A stretch of DNA of 64,000 nt, taken from the NCBI GenBank assembly GCA_977006965.1, contig OZ345369.1, positions 1,550,001-1,614,000 on the forward strand, written 5' to 3'. Under the pieces are notes generated by a model. That model had not been told where the DNA came from. It searched no databases and saw only the letters and a list, made by a program, of their open reading frames with translations. Positions within the stretch are counted from its first letter, which is position 1; every line of letters begins with the position of its first letter. Source of the stretch: Phymatolithon calcareum. Lineage: Eukaryota; Rhodophyta; Florideophyceae; Hapalidiales. Made by a program: the position numbers and the translations under genes. Shown piece after piece: positions 52,412-63,592 of this stretch.

Positions 52412-52501
52412 TTGGGGAATAATTTAATCACTTTTTAACCGGCAAGTGACATATCCCATTTCTCCCGTCGGAGCAAGAAGCGTTCAAATTATTCCCCAAA
52501 A
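52412..52501. repeat. Inverted repeat, 14-bp arms
   Basis: TTGGGGAATAATTT (52412-52425) and AAATTATTCCCCAA (52488-52501) flank the first of three iterated stem-loops. Confidence 0.8.
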
Positions 52502-52586
52502 TATCATTCTGGCCCGGCGACATATCCCATGTCTCCCGCCCGGAACTCCCAGCCGGGTGACATATCCCATGTCACCCCGCCGGCCG
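52438..52586. repeat. Three iterated stem-loops around GACATATCCCATGTC
   Basis: The core GTGACATATCCCAT occurs at about 52446, 52519 and 52558 (second copy CGACATATCCCAT), each flanked by CCGG/CCGCC-type bases that can extend the stem. The third is perfect: GGGTGACAT, loop ATCCC, ATGTCACCC. It reads like a tandem set of small protein-binding or processing hairpins, but no gene context explains it. Confidence 0.75.
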
Positions 52587-53570
52587 AAACGAAAAGGGGA
52601 AGTCTACTACCTCAAAACAGAGCTGAAAAGCCGTTTGTCACATGAAAATTGCGGGACCGGCCATTATTCAAAACCACTCGGTAGTCCTGCGGGCGTGATT
52701 ACGGTCCCTCGAGATGTGGCGCGTTTTTGTCCATGCTATTCGGCCGCGGAAGTTAACTTAGTATCAGGACTGTGGGAGTAGAACCCATTCTTAAGCTGGT
52801 GTGGTGCCCCAGTGGAAGAGTCTCCATGGCGTGACTGGGCAGTCGCTGTGACCTGCGTTGCTCTATGGCGCTCAGTTTCGACTGTCGGTCATGGAGGCTG
52901 GAATACTGAACTGCGTATGTCCCTAGTGCACGTGTTCATTAGGCTGCCTGTTCGGCTGCGTGGAAGCAATGAAGCCTTAAGGTGACCGTCACATAAACGC
53001 AAGAAAAGTTGTAGCTTCTGTCCGAGATTGGGCTTTGTTACCGGTTGTATGTATGCCGTACAGCGCCGGCGGTATATATGCGAGAATTCCTTTCTCCGCC
53101 AGTTGATAGGTGATCGAGTCCTGCCACGACCCTACGCTGGACCTGGAGTTTGGCACGCTTGTGCGGGTTGTACGAACCACTGGAGTGTTCGATTAGAGTC
53201 GAAGTGCTTTGTCTATGACAAGACTAGCTTCCGTCTTTCCAATATCTCGCCGGCTACACATCCCGGACAGTGACTAAAACTTGGCGACTGGCGTAGCGTT
53301 CGGACAGCCGCTGGCCGCTCGCGCCACAACATTCAGTGCGACTTCTACTTGCTTGATGTAGGAGACGAAGCCGTGTTCAGGAAAGCTGATGTACCGTACA
53401 GTGCAGTTGGTTTACAATAGCTCTTGCGGAACGCTTCCATCGTCGATGATTCCGCGCCCCAAGAAGTTCCGCTCAGCGCTCAGACGAAGCGGTTCTTCGA
53501 CCGGAGTTTCTGGCTCACTGCCCGGTAATGCACTTTGAAGCTCAGTTATTAGTTTAAATGAACCCAGAGG
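52587..53570. other. Likely decayed retroelement sequence, not clearly coding
   Basis: Minus-strand frames such as QVQRRVVAGLDHLS (about 53110-53150) resemble the post-reverse-transcriptase region of LINEs but are broken by stops. Nothing else recognised. Confidence 0.3.
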
Positions 53571-53816
53571 AACTTGTATGCCACAACTGCATCGATAGTC
53601 CCGCCATCGATGTTGAAGTTTCCGTCAATGATTTCCTGCGGTGATCGTCCACCTGCAGCAAACCCTGGCATCTTCATTTTCCGTGCATTCACCTTGATTC
53701 GCAAACGGCTGCATAAACAGGAGAGTATCTGGGAGGCCTCATTGAGCTTTGCGATGACATCTTCCGAAGTGCTGCCGGTGACGTGGAAGCTGGTTTCGTC
53801 TGTAGTACTAAATTAA
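53571..53816 (-). pseudogene. Decayed reverse-transcriptase fragment
   Basis: Minus frame TSFHVTGSTSEDVIAKLNEA...SRLRIKVNARKMKMPGF, then FNIDGG...AYKFLWVHLN, matches the stretch after the YxDD box in LINE reverse transcriptases (NxLxxWxxxxGLxxNxxKT..., then YKYLGVxL). The catalytic box itself has degenerated to TTDE and is preceded by a stop. Confidence 0.7.
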
Positions 53817-53829
53817 ACCAGTTCGTCAA

Positions 53830-56800
53830 GACTTACATCTAAGTCCAATATGTAGTTGTCAGTCCTCTACTGCGTACTCTAAGTCCTACCAGTTCATACG
53901 CAGGCTTGCGTCTCACACGGCTCCCTCGCCGACAAAGTTTGGACCCCTTAGTTCAAGGTGGAAAGCTCCCTAGCACCATTGGAGAATTTAAAGGGGCGTC
54001 AGAATCCTGACTTCTAGTGCCCCCGCTCGGGTTCGAACCCGGGACCTCAGCCTGCTGGCACCGGCCGATTGGGTAGCAATTTAACATTCTGGCAGGTAGC
54101 TCGCATAAGTTGCTAACACTTTCCAAACCCAAGGCACACTTGTCCAAATCATCCTCATGTTGGGGGAGTGAACATTCTACGTCATGTAGCCAATGTATTT
54201 TTCTCATAACAGTAACAGAATTTCGTCGCCTCGTTTGGCGCCTCGACCTACTCCAGCTCTTCGTCTGCAGTTTTCTGACATGGCGCATTTACAGTTCCTC
54301 CTCCAATCAGAAGTGTTCGTCTGGCGACAGGTGTCCTAATAAGCACACAGGTCTCAATATAGCCAATCACAAGCCAGTAGGGCGAGGTATTGTTTTTTGC
54401 TTTATTTTGTCCTTGTCGTGAACTGGCTATTGCAGTGAAGCAGCATTTTGAAAACACGCACGCGAAAACGTGGAAAAACAGGGCGGCCAAAACCAAGCTT
54501 ACAATAAGCACTACCGAAAGACTGATGATTCAACCTGGACGGAAACGCAAGCAAATGAACTGACTCCATTGTGCGTTGATGCTGATCGAAACAGAGTCTT
54601 CAAGCTCGAGAAACGCGGCGCTGTGCCATTAGCTCATGCTCTTTTCGTACCGTCTTCTTTTTCATTCGCCCAGTATCAAGCAGAGTTGTGGAATTGCAAG
54701 CAAGACTGTCGCAAGTGTACGCGCCGAACGCTCTTGCGTATTTTTTCAATCCAGCTCTCAGGGGACTACAGACCGAATTGGGCGCTGCCGATCAAAAGCG
54801 CCTTCTCAGAGGCTTGAAGACAGTGTGACGGCGACAAGTGCGAACAGGAACCGACTTCCGTGTGTATGTGGAAAACATCAGTGCATTTGTTGGTTCTGTC
54901 GCTATGAGGGACGAAAATAGTACTCTGTTCGGCCTCTTAGGACCGATATGACCACAGGTATAATTCAAAATTGTGAATATTATCTCGTGCAGAAGAGAGG
55001 AGCTTCTTATCTCTGGAATAGGGACGATGTATCCCACGTTGCACTCTAATCGGTCGCTTAGGATCAAAGGTATAAGTCACAATTTGGAATATTGCACTGT
55101 GCAGAAGAAAGGAACTTGTTCTCTCTGGTATTTGGGACAACGGATCCCACATCGTTTGTATTCTCAAGTCAAAGAAAGTTTACGAAAGCAGAGTTCTCAA
55201 CAATCTTCTCAAGGCACCAGATCGTACTCAGAGCACCCGTATGTCATTGAGTTTAGACGAAATCTGTGTTTCGGGAAGTCAGTTCACAGTTGTGGTATTG
55301 ATTCGGCTGACATTCGGTGCATATTTGTCGAAGATGAAAGTCCACTAAGTTTCCAGTCACCGAATAGCCAGAAGGTGCGATTTTGAGGATCAAACATGAT
55401 TTACGACAATCAAGTGAAATCTGAAAAGCCCATGCAAATATTCGTTAATCGCATCAAGCAAGGGCGAATTGTAATATGTTCAAGGTACTGTGTCGATAGA
55501 GCGATACATGTTTTCAAGAAATACGTCGTCGGCGTTGTTGCAGCAAGTCGTAGAGAGGACGCATCCGGGGTATTGCTCGAAGAGGGAAATTGTGAGATGA
55601 GCATTTAATGCTCGCAGAGATATCGGGATGCAAGTTTCCTCCTGGTATATTTGTGCTGGAAAATGTAATCGGACGTTATATTCAAACGGAAATTTCACTG
55701 TGGAAATTGAAAGGAGAGCAGAAACTTGATTTGGAAAACGATGCGATCGCAGCAGCATGTAATTCAATTGGAAAGAGAATTGGGTCTGGCCTTTGTCCGA
55801 GTTGCTCATTTCTATGTGCAATGCTGGGCACTTGGGAGTTGCTGTTATTTGTGCCAAATCGGATTTGGAGAAGGGCACAATATCTTGGTGTGATTCTGCC
55901 GCGACTGGAGCTCCCAAACATCCCGTATCTGTGATTAGAGCAGTTATGCAGAGAATCAGGCCGTCTGTTAGAAAATTTGAACTCAAATTATATTCTACAA
56001 AATGTCAAGTATGCGAAGCAGGAGGACAGCTATAGCTGTGGGTTTTTTACGTTATTTCATCTTTTGCACGAAATGAGTCGACAATATCCGAGTTCGGGAC
56101 GATTTTCGAGCTGCAGACGTATGACAAGAGTGTAATCGAGAGCGTTCGTGATTTTTCGCTTCCATTTACACGAATGCTGTTGTTATAAAGAAAGAGGAAT
56201 GCACCAGACCACCAAATGACTACAATATGTTGCGGAAGCTTTTCCATCGAGAATATTTAATGAAAAGTGTCTTCCTGCGCTGGAGTATTCTCCTCGAGTC
56301 ATGGAGGAGACGCAATGATCCGTTCCCAGAACGTCGCGGACGGAACTTTATTAAGCCCGAAGGTGCTAATGGATACAGCTCAAGAAAAGGAAGAACCTAT
56401 TAATCATTAATTTTGAACATATGGTCGGTATTCACAATTTTGAATTCAAGGAACCGTCGAAGGTGCACGAAAATGTAAACTGGTCAAGAACCCATTTTGC
56501 AGAACGAAATGGTACATTATAAAACTCTTCTCTTGGTGCTCGAACGAGTTTCCATCAAGTGCAGACGGTATCGAAATACGTCCTAGATCGGCTAGAGAAG
56601 GTGAATTTTTGGAAATCCGTTCTGTGCAGAAGAGCGGACCGTTCGGTCCCACAGGGGAAGAAACGATGCTTTTAGACGTCGCCGTCTTTAAAAATTTGTT
56701 TTCCCTTTGCGACTTTGGCCATTCACGACCTAGAGGTGGAGATGACGAGTTGTTCTCGAAAATACGGCTATGGTACCGTGAACCGAACGGTATTTATAGG

Positions 56801-57001
56801 CCCTGTAAAAGGTCTTTTGAGATTCCCAGGCAATTCATATATGATACTGTTAATTGACGTAATTTTTATGTGCACCTCCATATGATACAGATTCACGCCC
56901 TTTAAGTGCGGAGATATCATTTGCATTAGAGACTTCCAGAACAACCGTATGATTCGCAGTAATGTCTCATATTCATTCGGGTGACAAAATATGCCTATGC
57001 C
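53830..57001. other. Gene-poor region with decayed repeats
   Basis: No recognised gene. It includes a tRNA-like B-box stretch at 54020-54080 (rejected as a gene), a 121-bp tandem duplication near 54931-55160, and several motif-less frames (55396-55608, 55608-55934 plus, 56609-56857 plus). Confidence 0.4.
54931..55160. repeat. Tandem duplication, 121-bp period, diverged
   Basis: The segment GGCCTCTTAGGACCG... to ATCCCACGTTG (54931-55040) recurs as GGTCGCTTAGGATCA... to ATCCCACATCG (55052-55155). GTGCAGAAGA and CTCTGG are shared landmarks. A third, weaker copy with GTGCAGAAGAGCGGACC may lie near 56620. Confidence 0.6.
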
Positions 57002-57680
57002 TGTTGGTGGAGGTTAGGGTAAAGATGAGGTGAAGGAAAAGCTTTGGTCGAAAAGAATTGGTTGAGGAGAAGTTGAGATAGGTGAGAATGAGTTCTTTGG
57101 TTTATTGACTTGACTGACCTCAGCTCTATGATATATGGACCTGACAACTCGACTAGACTTGATCAAAACCCTAATTGATGACGGAGACACACTAACCCTA
57201 AACAAATTTGTCATAATATCAAATGACACGTGTAATATAAAAATCAAAAATTATCTACTGAGTGAGGGGAGTATGATTTTCATACTCTGATCATGCGTTG
57301 ACAGGTGTCACTGCCATTCTTCATGAATCCAAATTCTGAGACACTTTGTCTTTCGACGTGTACACATGTACTGAGATCAAACCTTGATTTTGAAGTGTGG
57401 TGCGACTAGGGCTCCAAGCAATCACACTTTGAACAAAGTCCACCAGTTGGCAGCTACTAAGTGGTCGATAGTCTAGATTCTTCCAGATGATGATCATCAT
57501 GACCGCTCCTTTCTTGTTCCTACTGTGTATAAATATCGAGTATGCTTCACTCATTCGACTATGAAATGAGGAGACACGTCTTCTGTCGTCAACGAAGCGC
57601 ACATTCTGATTATTCCGAATTATACGCTCACGTTCGACTCGGTTTTGAAGAGACCCCTGGTCCATTTATTGGAACTATTG
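57002..57680. repeat. LTR-like repeat, copy 1
   Basis: Begins TGTTGGTGGAGGTTAGG and contains a TATA box (TATAAATA, 57528-57535). It is homologous over at least 330 bp to 63593-64000. The right end is not defined, and no primer-binding site is certain after it. Confidence 0.5.
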
Positions 57681-57819
57681 GACCATATTGATTGTTCACA
57701 TTTGTGAATTTCATATCACTCTTCCATCCTACCGAATTTCTCATTTGTGAATTCGACATGGCTCCTCAAGCTCTACAAATATCCCACCCAACACTCTCAA
57801 TTTCAAGGATCCCATCATT

Positions 57820-58592
57820 ATGCCAGACAATATCAACGATGAATGGGAGATTGCCAGGTACTACCTCGGCGTGGCCCAATCCAGGGATGCACGGTACCTG
57901 AACCCTCACCTTATCGAGTTCTCTAAAGCTTGGTGAGCGGCTTCTCCCGTGAGCATGCGCAAAATTGTATCTCAAATTCAAACTTATGGTAGCAAATACT
58001 ATTTCGAGGGTGCCTACGTGCTTGCGGATATGGGTATGCATGGAAAAGTTGAGCTTCTGGGCAGAAATCATGGGGGACTAGTTGGCCTTTCTTTTGAGAA
58101 CCCCGTCAAGGCAGTGTACCGTGAATCAGCGCCGTTGAAGTGTTCCATCAGCACACTCGCAAAGCAAATTAATTGCATTCATAGCGGTGGTGCCGGCATC
58201 TCATTTCCAGCACATGTCGTCACTCTTTACCAAGAGTTCCTCAAGTTCCAGAAAGAGACAGGGACAAGGAAGTACACCATACAGCCCTGTATGAAAACCA
58301 TGTTCATTGTTACATATGGCAGCCCGAGAATTCGGCATTCCTGTCCAACGCCAACAACCAGCACGACGAGTATTTACTCCTTGCTGCATATCGTATCAAA
58401 AAATGCAGACAATCTACTAGCATGCTCAACACTTTCGCTGGTGCAATGCGTCTGATTCATGGAAACTTCTTATCACTTCTGTATCGTCATCACGCTGCAT
58501 GGCCTGCCCTATCAAAAGTCCATGTGACCTATTGGGGAACGACTGGTTTTCTATTTGGCGATCTTCAAAATAAATTGCGGATAATTGGATAA
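57820..58592 (+). pseudogene. Decayed unidentified coding sequence after the LTR-like repeat
   Basis: In one frame, MPDNINDEWEIARYYLGVA...FSKAW is followed by TGA (57932-57934), then KIVSQIQTYGSKYYFEGAYV...TMFIVTYGS; after a frameshift near 58320 a further open stretch, FLSNANNQHDEYLLLAAYR...GFLFGDLQNKLRIIG, runs to 58592. Continuity of protein-like sequence across the stop and frameshift indicates a dead gene of about 255 codons. Its position just after an LTR-like repeat suggests a retroelement gag-like or captured gene; no zinc knuckle or protease motif is visible. Not identified. Confidence 0.5.
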
Positions 58593-60050
58593 ATAAAATT
58601 TCCCCAGAAAATTATTAACAATTTGAATTGGTTGACTATCCAATCATACTTAGCCTGTTTTCCGCCAGATGCAGATCTTTTGGAAAGTAAGCCATTAGTT
58701 ATCCCTTCCAAATTGTGACTTGACAAATCATATGTAACCCATTTGTCCGCCAGATGAACAGGATGTAGAAGGTCAGCTATTGGTTGTCCCTTCAGATATT
58801 AGTTGTCTCTTCAAATGGTTAACTATAGTTAATCAATTGAAGAGACAACCAAAGGCATATTCTTGGCCGACTGCTTTCGTACTGTATGAGAAGTCAGCCA
58901 ACTGGCAACGCTCGATCGCTGGGTTTCACTCCCACTGTCGTCGTGAACAGCTGAGTCTTCTTTGTCGTTGAGTTTTTGGGCAAGACGGCTAATAGTCTAG
59001 TCCGCTTTGTCATATATTCAACAGAGCACAACGCTGGTCTTGACTTGAAAAGATTCCAGGACACACGGGAAATCAATCCTTCGAAGCCGTAACTGCTTCG
59101 GTATCTGTAAACAGTAAGCAAGTCAACGCCAGTAGCGCTTGTGGAGCCCCAGGGTCTTTTGGTCCTCGCGCGGGTTGGCCATCTAAGGGTCCGGCATCCA
59201 ATGAGGCGGTGGATAGTGCCCGAATCATAATCAATAAGCAAGCCCCGAGAACAACCAATCAAGAGCAGACTAAACTAGGTCCTCTTGGCTTCGCTACGAG
59301 ATACATACAGTACAGTACGTAGAATTTTGATCCGACAAACTAAACAGGCAGACCTTTAGTGCGCAAGTCTTGCTGTTTGGTGACGTCGCCTTCAACTGCT
59401 ACCACCCCGCAGGACCGTTGCTGCGATCCACTCCAAACCTAATCCTCCTGCTCGGTGATCGCGTGTGGAAGTTTCACTGTGTAAGCCGCCGTGGTTGATT
59501 ATCACGACCGCCCTTCTATCGTTTCGCTGCATTTGCAGCACTCAAGCAAGATCCGTTCGTATGGTGCTGAGCCTTTGCCTTCGTTCCCTGTTTTTGCTTT
59601 TCTCGTGGTCCACCGTGTGCCGAAAGAGCGAGCACCTCGGCTCCAAGCGCGAGATCGCGCCCGCAGACAACGTCGGATAAGAGCAAGCGAGCGTAGGCCA
59701 AGCCCTCGGAAGCTTCGAGTACTGTGCTCTCTGCGAGTTCCGAAAGTTGACCGCCCGAAACCGCTTATTTTCACTCACGCACTCGTGAGCGAGATGAAGA
59801 TCTTTACCAAGCCGAGGGGCTGGTATCCCCCATTCGCCATCGCCCAGCGGGTGTGAACGCATTCGTGTGCACACCCGCTGCGAACTACAAAGCTCTGCCA
59901 AGCTACGAACTCATTGTTTGTTGCGGTGTTTCGGTGTTGTTGCTTTTTACATCACCACGGGACTCTGCATCTTCACTGCACTCCAGACCACGTAGGCCGC
60001 AAATCACTGCTGTGGCAGTACACCACTGTAAATCAAGATGTTATAGGAAA
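58593..60050. other. No gene recognised; one hairpin
   Basis: A hairpin with 25-bp arms (three mismatches) lies at 58799-58852 (TTAGTTGTCTCTTC...). The GC-richer stretch 59480-59860 is open on both strands (121 codons plus, 119 minus) without a domain. Confidence 0.4.
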
Positions 60051-60883
60051 AGCTTCAACTGGCGGTCATGGTGAGAGCCATGTTAACGTTTCAAGAAATC
60101 TAAGGTCTCCCGTTCGAAACGTTACTTCGCAAATAGAACAGAACGCTCGGAAGGTCAATTATGCGAACGACGGCTCACTGCAAAAATCTCGTGTCTCGGA
60201 AGACAATGCGACTTCTCTACGCACTGGAAAGTCGTTGTCGTCAATGTTGAATAAGGAGGAAGATGTGCAGATGAAAGAAGCTGAGGTGCGTAAGGACAAA
60301 GGAAAATTGGGTGCAACAGCAGAAGCTTCGTGGGATATTCCCACCGCCATCACCTTAATTGTCGAGCGATTCTTCCGCTCTTGCTACAAAAGGAGTTAGT
60401 ATGCCAATTATTTGATGTATGTGCGGACAACATGCCAAAAAGTGGCGGGGGTATCACGCAAACTGAGAACGCTAAAAGAGCTTGTCTGAAATTATTTTTT
60501 ACATAAATGATAGGAATGACGTTTATAGTAATTTGTTACCTTTATACACTGCTCTTAATAATATTCAAAAGTCCTCCAGTACTAAATTTGTTTCCATCTT
60601 CTCGCACATGTTTCCTAGCACAGCTCTCAGCACTTTACTGTCTATTTCCCAAGGATTTCTCACCCAGGAGTGAATCAAGAACACCGCCAATTTAATAATG
60701 CGCCGGAGCACGTATTGCGAGAATATGGCCATAAAATGGATTATTATTGGCTGTTTGATTTAGACATGTGTGCCATGAGTCAACTATATGTCATATACAG
60801 TAATCCCGAAGTATACCATAAGCAAATAACGCACAAAAGGTATTTTCCGGGTTTCCAATGGCGAACGCCAGTTTCAGCCACTA

Positions 60884-61560
60884 GTGATCTTCAAGTTCGC
60901 AATTTGTAGACAATTTTCTAACCCGCATGTTAGCCATTATGGCAAGTTGCGTTTTACTAGGGCTAATGAGTCCTGGAATTGTATTTACGTTCTCCGCAAA
61001 ATCTCAAGAGTGGAAGAAGGAATTTGGGAGAAGTTTGCCACACATGTACCGGGAGAGATCGATCACCACTTTCCCGAAGTACATGTGGAGGAGATATTCT
61101 TGAAACAGGAGGATCCATTTGCAGAAAATTTTATTCGACAAATGGCAGAGGAATACGATTCATGTTTGAAGACGAAAGCTCCAGAAAGGAACCAAGTTGG
61201 ATCGGAATCCATTGCAAAGAAGTCCGGATCAACATCAACACCTGAAAAGAACAACAAAATATCTTCTTGAAAGAAGGAAACTTTGGCCGAAAAGTACAAA
61301 AATATAACTGAAAAGCACGAAGCGCTCAAGAGAGACTTGAAGAAAAGGAAGATTTCCACAAAACGCGTCTTGACAAATACAGGTCTAAGGTGGTAGAACT
61401 GAGAGCTGAGATGAAGATCTTAAACGAACAGATTGATAAGATTCAAGACAAGTATGAGAGAACTAGCATATAACACAAGGCCTTGGTTCAGGACAACAAT
61501 GAGGTGTAAAAGGAATTAGATAACAAAAAGAAGATCTCCAGCTAGGAATTCACATTTCTG
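60884..61560 (+). pseudogene. Decayed coiled-coil protein gene
   Basis: Frame 60980-61270 (EEGIWEKFATHVPGEIDHHF...) continues after TGA as KKETLAEKYKNITEKHEALK, then after a one-base frameshift as KVVELRAEMKILNEQIDKIQ with three more stops (TAA, TAA, TAG). Heptad-like Leu/Ile spacing throughout marks a coiled coil. The frame 60670-60909 just upstream may be an earlier exon. No domain identified. Confidence 0.5.
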
Positions 61561-63392
61561 ATTTTATGAAAGGAACGCATTAAGATATTGATACTAATAA
61601 TTAATATTCAGGTTTCGCACCGGTGCTTTCTCCAAGGTTTTCACTCCTTCGTCGAAATTTCCGTGACGAATTTTTCTCGGGATGTTTGAAGCAATGGTAT
61701 GGGCCACAGTTTTGCAGCCCTCTGCTTTTTTATGATCTCGCCCGGAAATATGATCCATTTACTTCGCTACGCTACGGAAAGGTCCTTTAGTGAGACAGCA
61801 AAGACACTTTGTAGGATACGCAGTGGAATGCTTGGACAATGAGTCGTACTGTTTCTTCCCATTGAAATACTGATCGCAGTTCGCTTTCCTGTAGCACTTT
61901 GTACAGCAAGGCTTCCAAAGATGAACAAATTCGGATTTTTGCGCTCTATTTGACTTTCAAATGACGCTCCGATCCTGTCGATCACGCACTTTCATAGATT
62001 TAATCATATTTTTATTCTCCTTCTTCTAGTGCTGCCTATGATTGGCTCAAACAACTTATATGCGCTCTTCCACAGATAGTCCGCTTCTTTCATGTTCATG
62101 ATGAGCCTTTACGGCTGACCTCCTTGCCATATCTTGGACACTTGTCTTTCGCTGCGGCGGAAGAGGACTAGCGAAATAAGCCTCCGTTGAAATTCCTGTG
62201 GGCCCGTTCCGTTCTGAAGAATTCTTCCGAGAGCCTCCTATGGGGCTTGATGAGGTATTTCCAACGCTACTATTCACTGCAGAAAAGCAGAATGGCCGGT
62301 TAATTTTTGAAGCTTGAGGAAAAAATGGCTTTTGTTCAAAAATTATTTCCACGCATCCATGGCCAGAGCTCTGAACGTTTTGTCCACACACAGTAGCATG
62401 CCCCGCCCAGATAACACCTGCTGATAGGAAGTAAATTTGAAGGAGAGTAGCTCCAGATAACTCGGAAATAAATTCCTACGGTTACTATCCCCTCGAGATG
62501 CACAAGCAGTTTGACAAAAAACAACCTAAAGGTCCTGACAAACGTTGCCATTAATTCATGGGGAATCTTTGTCCCGGTGTGACGCAGCTTTAAATTGTGA
62601 TATTTTTACGAACTTTGTCTCGGAAAGTGCCCAACCTTGTCGACCTCAAATATGTTTTTGCTTTCGTGTTAACGGCCTTGGCTTTGATGACTCTAACACA
62701 CACACACACTCTAGTACTGCACCGCCTGTTTTGACTAAAAGTTTTGGATTCATTCGAACCACGTCTGATTGGTGCAGCGAACAAGTCTTGTTCATTGCAC
62801 TAATCAGCATTTTGTGTACACTGCACATTTATAGTTTGAATATTCACAAGCGTGAATTTATGAAATATTTATACTACAGGATTCTTTGGCGAATCTATCT
62901 AAGATCATGGCTGTCATCCAATTAAATTATGGACGTCAGCCATTGATCTGCATTTAGCAATATCATTGGCGCCTCGGGAAAACTATGCGTAATACCCAGG
63001 GATCTCGCATATTCGGTATCCCTGGGTGTCACCCATTGCCAAGCTCACACTGTTTGCGTCATTAAATGAACTTTAATAATTATTGACCTTCGAATAGAAG
63101 CGCGGTTCCCACCGGCATCTCATCCGCCACCGCCATCAAGGTCGCGGAATTCGAAAAGGCGCCTGCGGCGCGGAGAGACGATGCAGCGCCAAGTTGAGAA
63201 GATCCTGAAAGCGAAACACGTCGCCCCTCGCATGTTTCCAACGGGCCCTGTCCCAGCAGAAGGATATAAGGACACATCATCTTTGCCGCCATGCAAGCCG
63301 CGCGCCGACAGCGGCGGAAAGTGACGCGTCCATATGGCCTCGGTAACTGTGCAGCATCGGCACACTCTAGCCGAATGCTTTCAACTTCGGTA
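61561..63392. other. No gene recognised
   Basis: Motif-less frames on both strands. A CA microsatellite is at about 62694-62708. 63080-63300 is GC-rich and open on minus (70 codons, MAAKMMCPYILLLGQGP...) but unassigned. Confidence 0.4.
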
Positions 63393-63548
63393 AACCTTCT
63401 GGATCCAAACAGCTACTTTGTGCGGCGATGGGTACCCGAATTGGCCATGTTGCCGAAGGTATTTGCCCATAAGCAATTGAATGCATCGTTAAGTGCACAA
63501 TTTGCGGCAGGATTAACACTAGGACAGTCGAACCAATGCGAATTGTGA
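63393..63548 (+). pseudogene. Photolyase/cryptochrome C-terminal fragment
   Basis: NLLDPNSYFVRRWVPELA then LPKVFAHKQLNA and AAGLTLGQ match the end of the FAD-binding domain of DNA photolyases and cryptochromes (DPxGxYVRRWVPELxxLPxxxIHxP..., AGVxLGxxYP). The DPN/YVRRW/PEL core is certain by pattern. The upstream FAD-pocket motifs (GMRxL, WQW) are absent within several kilobases, and the frame ends at TGA soon after the family end-region, short of the usual IV/D motif. It is therefore a fragment, captured or left by rearrangement, abutting the LTR-like repeat at 63593. Confidence 0.7.
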
Positions 63549-63592
63549 AATAGGATAAGGTCGTAGAAGAGTAAAGAGAGCTATGCTGAAGA

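Noticed and set aside
54000-54085. tRNA-like sequence on minus with GGTTCGAACCCG (B-box-like)
   Set aside because: The T-stem has two mismatches with the loop in the correct register, no matching acceptor 5' strand and only a poor A box. At most a decayed tRNA-derived SINE; the sequence may simply be palindromic by chance. A permuted tRNA was considered but no partner half was seen.
59491-59901. 121-codon plus and 119-codon minus frames in a GC-richer stretch
   Set aside because: Both strands are equally open, Arg-rich readings without a motif; no reason to prefer either as a gene.
61270-61560. Alternative genetic code with TAA/TAG read as Gln
   Set aside because: The intact genes here end in ordinary TAA or TGA, and a frameshift accompanies the stops, so pseudogene decay is simpler.
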